DNA from: Paenibacillus sp. RC67
GTDB taxonomy: Bacteria; Bacillota; Bacilli; Paenibacillales; NBRC-103111
DNA length: 64,000 bases
Direction of reading: 5' to 3'
Assembly: GCF_030020805.1 (NCBI RefSeq)
Contig: NZ_CP125098.1
Span: 4,673,501-4,737,500, forward strand
In this document: positions 42,515-51,660 of the stretch, piece after piece
Layout of the letters: each line of letters opens with the position of its first letter
How positions within the stretch are numbered: the first letter of the stretch is position 1
The notes under the pieces: generated by a model
Seen by the model: the letters and a program-made list of their open reading frames with translations, nothing else
What the model was told of the DNA's origin: nothing
Databases searched by the model: none
Program-made: the position numbers and the translations under genes

Positions 42515-43261
42515 TTATGCTCTAGGTGCCCAGCTTGCAAACCGCTTCTTAAGAGGATGCAGCAGCACCAGCTCGAAGAACATAGCTAATATGCCAATGG
42601 TAATGATACCTACCATGACAAGCGGAGAGTTACCAATCTGTCCGCTCGAAGAAATCAACCAGCCCAGTCCTGCATTACCGCCTATCATTTCAGCAGCAAC
42701 TAGCGAACGCCATGCAATCCCGAAGCCTACGACCATACCCGTGAAGGCTGATGGCATGACCTCAGGCAAGTAAACATGCCACGCCAGCTGGAACCGATTG
42801 GCTCCCAAGGTTTGCGCTGCTCGGATATGGGAAACCTTGATCTGCTCCATCCCTTGGATAACGTTGACAACAATCGGGAAAAAAGCGGCGATAACAATGA
42901 CAGCAATCATCGGAGCATTCCCCAGATCCAACAGCAGTATAAGGAGCGGTGCCCAAGCCATAGGCGGTGTTGCTTGAAACAGCATGACCATCGGCGTTAA
43001 AAATTGACGAAACTGCTTGCTGATGCCTGCCAAGAGTCCGACAACAAAAGCGCATACCGAAGCAATAGCAAAGCCGACAAACAGTCGGTACAAGCTGATC
43101 CCTATATGATGATAGAAATCCGGTGTTATCAGCTGCTTCTTCAATTCTGCGAAGGTTTTAAGCGGACCTGGAAAAACAAGAGCCGGGTAATGACTTGCTG
43201 CCAATACCCATACAAGAATAATAAAAGGAACGGCGAAGATACCGTAATGTATTTTTTTCAT
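42515..43261 (-). CDS. ABC transporter permease, SsuC/TauC/NrtB type
   Basis: Membrane subunit of a sulfonate/nitrate/taurine-family importer, 248 residues, about six helices. The docking loop is IRAAQTLGANRFQLAWHVYL and the C-terminal helix VMVGIITIGILAMFFELVLL. It is the third gene of the operon. The substrate class could be sulfonates, nitrate, taurine or pyrimidine precursors. Confidence 0.92.
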   Translation of the reverse strand: MKKIHYGIFAVPFIILVWVLAASHYPALVFPGPLKTFAELKKQLITPDFYHHIGISLYRLFVGFAIASVCAFVVGLLAGISKQFRQFLTPMVMLFQATPPMAWAPLLILLLDLGNAPMIAVIVIAAFFPIVVNVIQGMEQIKVSHIRAAQTLGANRFQLAWHVYLPEVMPSAFTGMVVGFGIAWRSLVAAEMIGGNAGLGWLISSSGQIGNSPLVMVGIITIGILAMFFELVLLHPLKKRFASWAPRA

Positions 43262-43302
43262 GTTGATCGATTGACCCCCTACCTGTCCTTCGAAGGTTCA
43301 GG

Positions 43303-44316
43303 CTATTTAATCCAAGACCGGTCCATTATCGTTTTCACATCTAACGGCTGATCAATGGATTTCAACTTGAGGCTGTTATCCGCGACTTCCTGATAAAATT
43401 TCATATCGTTATCCGTGAACTTGGTTTCAAACTTGTTACGCTTCAAAGCTTGCGCCATGACATCGCCAGGACTGTAAGTTTTACCGTTTGCACTAATCTC
43501 CGGAACGTTGAACGCTTTGGCTAGCAATTCGGCGTTATCCTTGCTGTTTTTGTTCAACTCATCCACCGATGCGATGTGACCTTGAAGAAATTTTTGGGCT
43601 GCGTCTTTATGATCTTTCAGAAACGAGTCGGAAGCCAATATAACAAACGCAGGATCCGGAACTTCCTTGACCACTTTCAGTCCGCGAAGCTCTGCAAACG
43701 TAAGGAAAGGTTCACCGGCAACCGCTGCATCGATCGTACCGCTGTTGATCGCCTGTTCCATATTGCCCATTTCAAGCTGTACGAGCGAAGTAGTCTGTTC
43801 AGTCAGCTGACCTTCAGGAAGAATCATAGCTCGGATCAAGTAATCGACGCCGCTTCCTTTTACCAAAGTACCCAGCTTCTTGCCTTTCAGATCGGCAGGT
43901 TGTTTAATGCCAGAGGAATCCTTCGTCAGCAACCCGAATTTGCCGTCATCGACTTTGGCAATGACTTTGAATTGCGCTCCACGAGAGCCCCAGTTGACTG
44001 CAGCAGGCATCCCAGCATAAGCCACATCCAGCTTACCGGAAGATAACGCCTTGTACAAATCCGGACCATTGGCAAAGGAGAAGAATTCCGCTTTCAAGCC
44101 CTGTTTGTCAATCAGTCCTTTTTCCTTAGCAACAATCGCTGGTGCAGCAGCAATCAAATTGACGTAGCCTACTTTAATTCCTTCCACTTTGCCCTGCGCC
44201 GCATCTTTACCCGCTTCCGCAGCAGGCTTCTGTCCAGCTCCTGATCCGCAAGCTGACACTAGCACCGCGGTCATCAGCACAGTGCTAACCAGCCCTAATA
44301 ATTTTCTCTTTTTCAT
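43303..44316 (-). CDS. ABC transporter substrate-binding lipoprotein, SsuA/NrtA type
   Basis: Lipid-anchored binding protein of 337 residues. The signal peptide LLGLVSTVLMTAVLVSAC ends in a lipobox. The mature part has the family features IKVGYVNLIAAAPAIVAKEKG, KLDVAYAGMPAAVNWG and IDAAVAGEPFLTFAE. The ATG shares one base with the ATPase stop (TAATG), so translation is coupled. Sulfonate, nitrate and related binding proteins look alike at this level. Confidence 0.92.
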   Translation of the reverse strand: MKKRKLLGLVSTVLMTAVLVSACGSGAGQKPAAEAGKDAAQGKVEGIKVGYVNLIAAAPAIVAKEKGLIDKQGLKAEFFSFANGPDLYKALSSGKLDVAYAGMPAAVNWGSRGAQFKVIAKVDDGKFGLLTKDSSGIKQPADLKGKKLGTLVKGSGVDYLIRAMILPEGQLTEQTTSLVQLEMGNMEQAINSGTIDAAVAGEPFLTFAELRGLKVVKEVPDPAFVILASDSFLKDHKDAAQKFLQGHIASVDELNKNSKDNAELLAKAFNVPEISANGKTYSPGDVMAQALKRNKFETKFTDNDMKFYQEVADNSLKLKSIDQPLDVKTIMDRSWIK

Positions 44317-45116
44317 TATATTCCTGCCCCTTCATGCTCGTATTGAACGACAAAATCGTTGCGTAAATCCAGCATCAGCTGTTTTTTGTACTCATTAAAT
44401 AAGGACGATACGCGAATTTCCGGAATTCTCGGACGACCCAAAGCAACCTTCATCACTCTGTGCAGCTGGCCCTTGTCTTGAAGCACAGCGATCCGGTCCG
44501 ACAAGTAGACCGCCTCATCAATACTGTGTGTAACCAAAATGACCGTCATTCTCGTTTCCTTCTGAATCCGCAGAAGCTCTTCTTGAAGCTGCTCTCTCGT
44601 CTGCTCGTCCAAGGCGCTGAACGGTTCATCCATAAGCAATATGTTAGGCTGAGTGACCAACGTCCGCGCAATCGCCACACGCTGCTTCATCCCGCCGGAT
44701 AGATCATTGACGCTCTTTTGCTCGTTACCCGCCAAACCAACCATCTGAATGGCTTCCTTGCTTCGCTTCTCTCTCTCCTGCTTGTCCATTCCGGACATTT
44801 TCAACCCGAAAGCTACGTTATCCAGCACATTGAGCCATGGAAATAAAGCCAAGTCCTGGAACACAAAGCCACGGTCTGGACCGGGTTGAACTACCTGTTT
44901 GCCCATGACGCTGATCGTTCCGCTGCTCGGTTGCAAATAGCCTGCAATAGCGTTAAGCAGCGTACTTTTACCGCACCCGCTTTTGCCGATGATACTTATG
45001 AATTCTCCTTTATGAATGGAGAGAGAAATACCGTTAAGAATGCTTTTCTTACCCTGATAATGGATCGAGACATCTTCGATTTCGAGGATTAAAGACTCTG
45101 ACTGCATTTCCGTCAT
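44316..45116 (-). CDS. ABC transporter ATPase, SsuB/NrtD type
   Basis: ATP-hydrolysing subunit, 266 residues. Walker A is GKSGCGKST, the signature is LSGGMKQR, Walker B is ILLMDEPFSALD and the H-loop is VTHSIDEA. EQTREQLQEELLRIQKETRM is typical of the nitrate/sulfonate branch. It is first in the operon ATPase, binding protein, permease, OsmC. Confidence 0.94.
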   Translation of the reverse strand: MTEMQSESLILEIEDVSIHYQGKKSILNGISLSIHKGEFISIIGKSGCGKSTLLNAIAGYLQPSSGTISVMGKQVVQPGPDRGFVFQDLALFPWLNVLDNVAFGLKMSGMDKQEREKRSKEAIQMVGLAGNEQKSVNDLSGGMKQRVAIARTLVTQPNILLMDEPFSALDEQTREQLQEELLRIQKETRMTVILVTHSIDEAVYLSDRIAVLQDKGQLHRVMKVALGRPRIPEIRVSSLFNEYKKQLMLDLRNDFVVQYEHEGAGI

Positions 45117-45232
45117 GTTTCCCGCCCTTTAATTCATAGTATAATAGTATGTTTTATCAAATTAAAGTACCATTGGCTGAACGATACGTCAAGTGAAAAC
45201 TTATTGAAACCCTTGCTCCAAGAAGCGTAAAA

Positions 45233-45294
45233 CCGCTTAGTTATGCTCTCTCCTGCCACCTTGAATGACACTGGAAAGAAACATAACTAAGCGG
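45233..45294 (-). terminator. 13-bp perfect inverted repeat with 36-base loop, possible terminator
   Basis: CCGCTTAGTTATG (45233-45245) and CATAACTAAGCGG (45282-45294) pair perfectly. On the minus strand the stem is followed by TTTTACG, 23 bases past the LysM-GH18 stop. The long loop is unusual for a terminator. Confidence 0.5.
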
Positions 45295-45316
45295 CCGATC
45301 GCTCGCACTCATCCTA

Positions 45317-46834
45317 CTACATGACGCTTTTTCTTATGACAAAATGGTCTCGCATCATCGTCCATATCGCCGGGTCTTCCATTCCTAATCTCCACAAGGC
45401 GATTCCGCGAATCCCAAGCTGATTGGCAAGATCCATCTTCGCTTTGATACTGGCTGCATTCTCAAACCATACCTCATGCTCGTTGCCCGACTCATCCGTG
45501 TAGGCGAACATCGGTGTCTGAGTCTTCTCGTCGAAGATGATATCTTTATTGTATTTCTTCGCCAGGTCCATAGCCATCTGGTAGGTGGCATACGTATTCC
45601 GTTTGGTCGTCAGATTGAAGTCAAAACCGAATACCGACACAGCAGCTGTGATTTTATTAGCCGGCATTTTCGTCAACGCGTAGCCTATAACCGTCTTCAT
45701 CCAGCCAATGGAAACGACAGGACCCGGACCGCTGCCTGGCCAACCATGCTCATTGTAGAGCATCAGCACCAACTCATCGACAACCTCGCCAAGAACGGAA
45801 TAATTAAACGGAGCGGAAAAAGGATTCGTAGGCTCATCAGACTCTCTAGACGGCACATCAACGGAGAAGTAGTAACCTCTTTCTTTCATTGCAGCGCCCA
45901 GCTCCCTATAAAACGCAGAAAGCTTATTCCGATCCTCATAGCGCACATCTTCGAAATCAATATTAACGCCGTCAAAGTCGTAGCTCTGAATAAGTTTGAC
46001 AATGCTTGCAATAAAAGCGGTGCGATTCTCCTGCGTATCGAGCATGCCGTGAATAACTTCTTTGTTGGCATTTTGATTTCCACGCTCATACAACAAATTG
46101 TGTACAGTAGGCAGCATTTTAATATTATGCCGATGCCCAAAGCTGACAACGTCCCTCATATACTCATCAGTGAACGTTGCAGGAAACTTTTCAATCTCGG
46201 TAGGGTTTTGCCTGTTGATTCGGAAATGAAACATACCGACATTCGACAAATTGGCCGTTTGGGCCGCGAAAACATCATAAGAGCTGGGGAGTGTTGGTCC
46301 CTCCTCCTCCGTATAAAATCCGAACACCTCCTGTATCGGACGCTGCCCGTCATGAGGTACTAAGGTAACATTGGCTCGGTTCACCCAACCAAGGTGCCCA
46401 TTATATATGCGCACCTGTATCCAATCTCCGACTATGCCGGTGACAGGGATTCTTGCGCTTCTAGCCATTTGAGCCAAAACTGGAGCCTGTGCACTAGCAT
46501 ATCTGCGAATATTGGCCGTATCCGTTCTGACTATCACTTCTGTATAGATCGGAATACGTAATCTTTGACCGATGTTCAAGTTCATGGAGGCTTGCGGATT
46601 TAACTGCATTAGGGCCTCTACCGTCGTATTAAACATTTTAGCAATACTGTATAGCGAATCGTGAGCTCTCACAACATACGTAACCGGACCGGAGACTGGA
46701 ACGGAAAGATGTTGTCCTACATTAAGAGCAGGTGATGATAGCCGGTTCGCCTTCATCAAAGCATCAACCGTAACTCCGAAACGCTGGGCAATCGAATACA
46801 AGGAATCTCCTTGCTGAACCACATAAGTAATCAC
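45317..46834 (-). CDS. LysM-LysM-SH3-GH18 protein (SleL/YaaH-like spore cortex glycosidase)
   Basis: Binds peptidoglycan and probably cleaves glycan chains of the spore cortex. The true start is likely GTG at 46834, 8 bases after AAAGGAG, giving MITYVVQQGDSLYSIAQRFG as the N-terminus. The layout is LysM (1-47), LysM (51-96), an SH3-type domain (about 103-160) and a GH18 domain to the end. The catalytic glutamate is in DGVNIDFEDV (residue 295). There is no signal peptide, as in SleL/YaaH. The inserted SH3 domain is not found in the B. subtilis protein. Confidence 0.9.
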   Translation of the reverse strand: MITYVVQQGDSLYSIAQRFGVTVDALMKANRLSSPALNVGQHLSVPVSGPVTYVVRAHDSLYSIAKMFNTTVEALMQLNPQASMNLNIGQRLRIPIYTEVIVRTDTANIRRYASAQAPVLAQMARSARIPVTGIVGDWIQVRIYNGHLGWVNRANVTLVPHDGQRPIQEVFGFYTEEEGPTLPSSYDVFAAQTANLSNVGMFHFRINRQNPTEIEKFPATFTDEYMRDVVSFGHRHNIKMLPTVHNLLYERGNQNANKEVIHGMLDTQENRTAFIASIVKLIQSYDFDGVNIDFEDVRYEDRNKLSAFYRELGAAMKERGYYFSVDVPSRESDEPTNPFSAPFNYSVLGEVVDELVLMLYNEHGWPGSGPGPVVSIGWMKTVIGYALTKMPANKITAAVSVFGFDFNLTTKRNTYATYQMAMDLAKKYNKDIIFDEKTQTPMFAYTDESGNEHEVWFENAASIKAKMDLANQLGIRGIALWRLGMEDPAIWTMMRDHFVIRKSVM

Positions 46835-46927
46835 TGGGTATGCTCCTTTATGCAACTTGTTATCCATATGTTATTCAAAACGCCCATGAGATGGCATCGA
46901 TTCCAGCCATTTTTTTATAAAAAATTC

Positions 46928-46980
46928 TTAGGATTATGCACATCTGTCCTAGGATCATGCATCCTCAAACGAGTTTGAGG
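46928..46980 (+). promoter_or_regulatory. direct repeats and palindrome upstream of the fucosidase gene
   Basis: TTAGGATTATGCACATC (46928-46944) is followed by CTAGGATCATGCATCC (46949-46964), an imperfect direct repeat with 21-base period. CCTCAAAC-ga-GTTTGAGG (46963-46980) is a perfect palindrome. Both lie just before TACAAT (46985). I infer binding sites for a sugar regulator, possibly of the AraC type, which often uses direct repeats. Confidence 0.45.
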
Positions 46981-47022
46981 CTAGTACAATAAAATGGAAT
47001 CATTTTATTCGTTGGATGGAGG

Positions 47023-48306
47023 ATGGATGACAAGGTGAATAACAACGAGAGAATGCAGTGGTTTCGTGACGCCAAGCTGGGGCTATTCGTACACTGGGGC
47101 CCTTATTCACTATTGGGACGCTGCGAGTGGGCGTTCCGCCTGGATGGGTATAAGGTGAAGGAGTATGCTCATTTGGCAGAGCAATTTACAGGAGAAGGCT
47201 TTGATGCCGACAAAATATGTGCTACCGCAGTAGAAGCAGGTATGAAATATATCGTTCTCACCGCAAGGCATCATGACGGGTATTGCCTCTATGATAGTCA
47301 AGCTAGCGACTTCACTTCGGTTAAAGGAACACCAAAGCGGGATTTTATTCGCGAGTATACCGAAGCGGCGCGTCGTGCCGGCTTAAAAGTTGGATTGTAC
47401 TACTCCCTAGTCGATTGGCGGTATAAAGGGGCATGGGATCATGATACGTATCCGGATTCTGTTGCGGCAATGGTCGAACAAGCCCATGCTCAAGTTAGGG
47501 AGCTTATGACCCATTATGGCATGATCGACTTACTATGGTATGACGGAGCCACCGTCACTACGTGGCAGTGGAAGGAAACCGAGGATATAGCTGAGTTTTG
47601 GCGCAGCCATGAATTAAACGCGATGGTACGCGAGCTTCAGCCGCATATCATTATTAACAATCGCTCTGGTACACAGGAAGATTATGTCACTCCTGAGCGC
47701 AAGATTGAAGCAGCCAAAGAAGGACTGGCATGGGAAAGCTGCTTAAGCATTTGTCCGCTGAGTTGGAGCTACGTTCCGTATAGTCCAAACCGTAAGAGTG
47801 CGGCAGCTATCGTAAGAGATCTCATCGAAATCGCTTCCGGAGGCGGTAATCTGCTTTTGAATACAGGACCTAACCCTGACGGTTCGTTGAACCAGGTTGA
47901 AGTGGAGAGTATCCTGGAAGCCGGGCAGTGGGTCAAGCGCAACGCGGAGATGGTCTATCACGCAAGAAGAAGCACCTTGAACGAATTTGGGCCGCACGGT
48001 CCTAACGGATGCCTGGGGCGCTGGATCGGTTCGGATGATCCTACCGTGCATTACCTTGCAGCACTAGGTTGGTCAGGCAAAGAATTCTGGAGCGTTCGAA
48101 TCGAGGGTAAGGTTGAATCCGTGACCGTTCTGGGAACGGGTGAGGACATTTCGTTCCGACAAGAGTCTTTTGGACGCCTTATTCTTCAGGACTTGCCGGA
48201 TATGCCGACAGAGCCGCTCTTCACCGTCTTTAAAGTGAAATTCGCAGCTCCCCCGAAGGCTCAAGAAGATTATTCCAGAGCAGAGTGGATTGAGAGCGAT
48301 TTATAA
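47023..48306 (+). CDS. alpha-L-fucosidase, GH29
   Basis: Removes alpha-linked L-fucose (or acts on a similar deoxysugar) from glycans. The N-terminus WFRDAKLGLFVHWGPYSLLG is the GH29 hallmark, and the nucleophile Asp is in DLLWYDGATV (residue 174). No signal peptide is seen, so it works inside the cell on imported oligosaccharides. GGAGG abuts the ATG at 47023; a GTG at 47035 has better spacing. It is a single gene with a terminator at 48327. Confidence 0.93.
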   Translation: MDDKVNNNERMQWFRDAKLGLFVHWGPYSLLGRCEWAFRLDGYKVKEYAHLAEQFTGEGFDADKICATAVEAGMKYIVLTARHHDGYCLYDSQASDFTSVKGTPKRDFIREYTEAARRAGLKVGLYYSLVDWRYKGAWDHDTYPDSVAAMVEQAHAQVRELMTHYGMIDLLWYDGATVTTWQWKETEDIAEFWRSHELNAMVRELQPHIIINNRSGTQEDYVTPERKIEAAKEGLAWESCLSICPLSWSYVPYSPNRKSAAAIVRDLIEIASGGGNLLLNTGPNPDGSLNQVEVESILEAGQWVKRNAEMVYHARRSTLNEFGPHGPNGCLGRWIGSDDPTVHYLAALGWSGKEFWSVRIEGKVESVTVLGTGEDISFRQESFGRLILQDLPDMPTEPLFTVFKVKFAAPPKAQEDYSRAEWIESDL

Positions 48307-48326
48307 TGGCAGAGCAACGAATATAA

Positions 48327-48382
48327 ATAAGGGTAATTGCTTTACTGACCAATGTGGGTTGGTAAGGCAATTGCCCTTATTT
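48327..48382. terminator. bidirectional terminator
   Basis: AATAAGGG-t-AATTGC ... GCAATT-g-CCCTTATT with an inner stem (TTAC.GACCA / TTGGT.AGG); T/A-rich on both sides between convergent genes. Confidence 0.82.
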
Positions 48383-48384
48383 TA

Positions 48385-49389
48385 TTATGCGTAAACAGAA
48401 GGATTAGGTTGTAATGCTGCTCTTGCCTCTTCGAACATGGTCATCCATTCCTTTACGTCCTCCAGCGTCATCGTGTCCATATCCAAGAAATGATGCAGCT
48501 CTGGGAACTGTTCCGCAAACGCTGGTTGATCGTAAAGATCCTCAGGATGGCTATCATGAGTATGCATCCGGTGAACGCAATATTTATAGACATATACAAT
48601 ACTCTGATTATGTCCCCATTCCAGATTGCCGTCTACAGCGTTCTTTAGAAATGAGGAGGTGTTGCTGCCCCAAGAAGCTTCAGATAATTTGAAAATATCT
48701 CGCTGAGCGCTCCATAATCCATCCTTCATGCGTTTGACCGGTTGATCCAAGCAAAAGGCGCGGATAAAAGCATCATACAGCTTCGTATGTCCAATAACAC
48801 ACGAATTCTTACGCAAGAAATAGACTGTCCGATTCTGGCTTCTAGGAAAAATGTGATGGCGCCAATAGTAGGCAAGCACTAAGAAATTCAGACCGATTCG
48901 CAAATGGGCTGCAGCGGTTTTGTAGTTTCCTTTTGCCATAAGTTCCTTAGCCTTGAGCAGTTTGGAGTCAGCTTGCTGTAAAGCCTCATCTTCTTTGAAC
49001 TGCGTTATATTCTCATGAAACAAATAGGAGTCGTACAGCTCCTTAAATGGCTTCAATAGTTGTTCGGGATCGTGAATAACTTTGCATTTGTAAATCTGGA
49101 TTGGGAATCCGAGCATGGACCGGTCCGGTTCACGGAACTGTTCCGTAAACTCTTTCATTCGGCTTTTCGTAATTTGAATGATTTCTACGCCCATCTGATC
49201 CATATAATTAAAATGCTGAAATTGCTCAAGCCGCTTCTCTACAACAATGCATAATTCCAAATCGGAATGCTTCCACATCTGCCCTCTTCCGATACTTCCT
49301 CCTAGCGCAACACCGACAATATCCGGGTTACTGCAAAACGGCTCCGCTATCCGATAGGCGGTCTCAACCATCTGACGCTTCCAATGCAT
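48385..49389 (-). CDS. nucleotidyltransferase-fold protein (MNT/KNTase type)
   Basis: A 334-residue protein with an N-terminal nucleotidyltransferase domain: GVALGGSIGRGQMWKHSDLELCIVVE shows the GGSxGRG..SDLE motif with two metal-binding acidic residues. The C-terminal helical part resembles those of antibiotic adenylyltransferases. The ATG at 49389 has AAGGTG 9 bases upstream. A second gene of the same type lies at 60339-61340. The substrate is unknown; an aminoglycoside or other small molecule is possible. Confidence 0.82.
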   Translation of the reverse strand: MHWKRQMVETAYRIAEPFCSNPDIVGVALGGSIGRGQMWKHSDLELCIVVEKRLEQFQHFNYMDQMGVEIIQITKSRMKEFTEQFREPDRSMLGFPIQIYKCKVIHDPEQLLKPFKELYDSYLFHENITQFKEDEALQQADSKLLKAKELMAKGNYKTAAAHLRIGLNFLVLAYYWRHHIFPRSQNRTVYFLRKNSCVIGHTKLYDAFIRAFCLDQPVKRMKDGLWSAQRDIFKLSEASWGSNTSSFLKNAVDGNLEWGHNQSIVYVYKYCVHRMHTHDSHPEDLYDQPAFAEQFPELHHFLDMDTMTLEDVKEWMTMFEEARAALQPNPSVYA

Positions 49390-49467
49390 CGCTTTACACA
49401 CCTTCCTGCTAGATTGGGCAAAGAAAACCATACTACACAGGTTCCTTTACGTAGGAGACCTTGAGTC

Positions 49468-49514
49468 GGTATATACCTCAACGTCTTCCCGCACCAAGGT
49501 GCAAAGCGGTATAT
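49468..49514 (-). promoter_or_regulatory. palindromes GGTATATACC and GCACC-AA-GGTGC in the leader
   Basis: A 10-bp perfect palindrome (49468-49477), a partial second copy (49508-49514) and a short hairpin (49491-49502) lie 80-125 bases upstream of the nucleotidyltransferase start. Nearby TATAAT (49526-49521) may be its -10. Function unclear. Confidence 0.3.
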
Positions 49515-49602
49515 ATTGCCATTATATCGGATTATGTCTTGAGATTTATATCAAATATGTGCTCAAAAATAGGAGTATCTTAGCCTGAACTTGCAGAAAA
49601 AA

Positions 49603-49618
49603 AACGCCTTGCGGCGTT
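49603..49618 (-). terminator. terminator of the hydroxyacid dehydrogenase gene
   Basis: AACGCC-GCAA-GGCGTT followed by eight T on the minus strand, directly past the stop codon. Confidence 0.9.
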
Positions 49619-49619
49619 A

Positions 49620-50579
49620 TTACCCTAATGTCCGAATAGGAGCACCGTTCAGAAAAGCATGAATATCTTCCACAGCATCACGGTAAAAAATTTCGTAATT
49701 CCCTTGGGATACGTATCCTAAATGTGGAGTGGTCAGGACATTCGGAAGCTTTCTAAAGATGTTATCCTTAGGCAGCGGCTCGGTCTCATAGACATCTATT
49801 CCGGCACCAGCAATCCAGTTGTTCTGAAGTGCTTCAATAAGAGCCAGTTGATCGATGATAGGCGCGCGTGACGTGTTAATTAAATATGAGGTCGGACGCA
49901 TTCGCCGCAGCTCGTCTGCTCCAATTAACCCTTGGGTCCGTTCGCTTAATACGAGATGGATAGATACAAAATCACTTGTTTCCAACAACTCTTCCTTAGA
50001 GCTAGCTAGTTGTACTCCTAGTTCTTCAGTCCGCTCTTTTGTTAAATTTTGGCTCCAAGCAGTCACTTCCATTCCGAAGGCTTGACCGATGCGTGCCACT
50101 CGACTGCCAATCTTGCCAAGTCCCAGCAATCCGAGTTTTTTGCCGCCAAGATCCATCCCTAGTGTGCTTTGCCAAGGACCATTAGCTCGAAGGGCATTAT
50201 ATTCAGAAGTTATATTCCTTGCTAGACCTAATATTAAGGCCCAAGTCAGTTCCGTAGTCGGCTCCGACTTTCCAGCCGTTCCACATACAACAACTCCATG
50301 GGAGGCGGCAGCCGCCAAATCTATGGATGCGTTGCGCATCCCTGTCGTAACAAGCAGCTTTAACTCGGGCAGCCGATCCAACAAGGATTTTCGGAAAGGC
50401 GTACGTTCCCTCATAATGACAACCATTTCGCAATCTTGAATCGCCTCGACTACTTCATCCTCATCGTCAATATGCTCCGTGAAGACTTTTACATCGACCT
50501 TATCTTTTAGAGAAGGCCAATCGGCTAATTGCAAAGCAGCTTGTTGATAATCATCCAATATGGCGCAGCGCAGTTTCAT
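49620..50579 (-). CDS. D-2-hydroxyacid dehydrogenase, NAD-binding
   Basis: Reduces a 2-keto acid or oxidises a D-2-hydroxy acid. Rossmann loop LGLLGLGKIGSRVARIGQAFG, catalytic Arg in YLINTSRAPIID, Glu in VYETEPLP and His in TTPHLGYV are in the usual order. The 319-residue length fits the PdxB/SerA-like group. It is a single gene with a terminator at its stop. The substrate is not clear. Confidence 0.93.
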   Translation of the reverse strand: MKLRCAILDDYQQAALQLADWPSLKDKVDVKVFTEHIDDEDEVVEAIQDCEMVVIMRERTPFRKSLLDRLPELKLLVTTGMRNASIDLAAAASHGVVVCGTAGKSEPTTELTWALILGLARNITSEYNALRANGPWQSTLGMDLGGKKLGLLGLGKIGSRVARIGQAFGMEVTAWSQNLTKERTEELGVQLASSKEELLETSDFVSIHLVLSERTQGLIGADELRRMRPTSYLINTSRAPIIDQLALIEALQNNWIAGAGIDVYETEPLPKDNIFRKLPNVLTTPHLGYVSQGNYEIFYRDAVEDIHAFLNGAPIRTLG

Positions 50580-50669
50580 TATTGACTTCCTCCCTATGTA
50601 CTCGTTTTATAATACAATAACTTTACTACGGAATAGTATACAATAAAAGGAGGAGGGATTGATTCGCCT

Positions 50670-51134
50670 ATGAAATATATAGTTTGGTTTCTAAGTCTAG
50701 TTATTTCCTTTGCTGGCTTCTATGTCATAGAACATCTATTCACCATTCCGCCTGATAAAGTGTCCGGAAACGGAAATCTTGGTTTATTGATGATTTTGAT
50801 AGGGAGTCCTTTTTTTATAACCAGTCTAGTCCTTACCTTTAACATGATAAGAACTCTTTTTAAAAACAGCACTACAAAAATAATTGTATGCCTCGGCTCT
50901 ATCGCAATTCTGTGTGGTATCATCCTGACAAGCTTCTTGTTCCAAAATATCCATGAACTGGTCACCGCACTTGGAGGAACACCTACAAACCCCAATTCTA
51001 AAATTTATCGTTTTGGTTGGTTTAATCAGTATACGAATCGGATGTATTTCAACAATTATTCGTTTTTATTAACTCATATATTGAGCATCATGGCGGGATT
51101 GCTGGCTTGTATCAGAAAACCTTCGGATCTTTGA
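50670..51134 (+). CDS. hypothetical four-helix membrane protein
   Basis: A 154-residue protein with helices at about 3-21, 35-58, 68-90 and 130-148 (e.g. IIVCLGSIAILCGIILTSFLF, LLTHILSIMAGLLACI). AGGAGGAGGG lies 13 bases before the ATG. Its last 23 bases overlap the 3' end of the convergent NUDIX gene. No family recognised. Confidence 0.75.
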   Translation: MKYIVWFLSLVISFAGFYVIEHLFTIPPDKVSGNGNLGLLMILIGSPFFITSLVLTFNMIRTLFKNSTTKIIVCLGSIAILCGIILTSFLFQNIHELVTALGGTPTNPNSKIYRFGWFNQYTNRMYFNNYSFLLTHILSIMAGLLACIRKPSDL

Positions 51135-51612
51135 GCGATCCCCATTGTATGTAAGGCTCCTGATCTTCGTTCATCGTAAAAGTCCCCATAATCACGTGAT
51201 CCACTTCCGGATGAAGAAAATAATGCTCCAGCATTTCTTTAATTAAAGTTGACGTCCGCAGCTGTTTTAGTTCATTTTGAGGAATCCAGAACAACTCCCC
51301 TTCATCGGAAACGATAAAGTCAGGATGCTTCGTCTCGCCAAAATAGACAAACTGCTGCCTTACTTCACCTTCTCGCATTTCTATTAAGATGTATTTAAGC
51401 CGAAAATTAAGAACTTCTTCTTCTGCAAATCCGGTTTCTTCCTTAATCTCCCGATAGCTGGCTTTCATAGGTGAGTTGAGCTCTTGCTCTTCCAGATGGC
51501 CTCCGATACCGCCCCAAAATTCAAAGGAGAAGAGCTTGCTCCCCGATTTCTTCATCATTAATAAACGATTTTCATGCATTAAGAAAGCTGTTGCCATTTG
51601 CCTTACTTCCAT
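51112..51612 (-). CDS. NUDIX hydrolase
   Basis: Pyrophosphatase that cleaves nucleoside diphosphates linked to another group. The Nudix box is GHLEEQELNSPMKASYREIKEETGF in substance: Gly, then Glu, and REIKEETGF at its end, with two residues more than the usual 7 between Glu and Arg-Glu. At 166 residues it is a single-domain enzyme. Substrate unknown. Confidence 0.88.
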   Translation of the reverse strand: MEVRQMATAFLMHENRLLMMKKSGSKLFSFEFWGGIGGHLEEQELNSPMKASYREIKEETGFAEEEVLNFRLKYILIEMREGEVRQQFVYFGETKHPDFIVSDEGELFWIPQNELKQLRTSTLIKEMLEHYFLHPEVDHVIMGTFTMNEDQEPYIQWGSLKDPKVF

Positions 51613-51660
51613 ATAAGTAGGATCCTTTCTTTGCGTTGTTATTAATGGCTGTGCTTTTTT

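Noticed and set aside
45476..46363. A 295-codon plus-strand open frame
   Set aside because: It is antisense to the LysM-GH18 gene; codon use follows the complement of that gene.
49468..49514. T-box or riboswitch in the nucleotidyltransferase leader
   Set aside because: Short palindromes are present, but there is no T-box sequence, no terminator/antiterminator pair and no known aptamer pattern.
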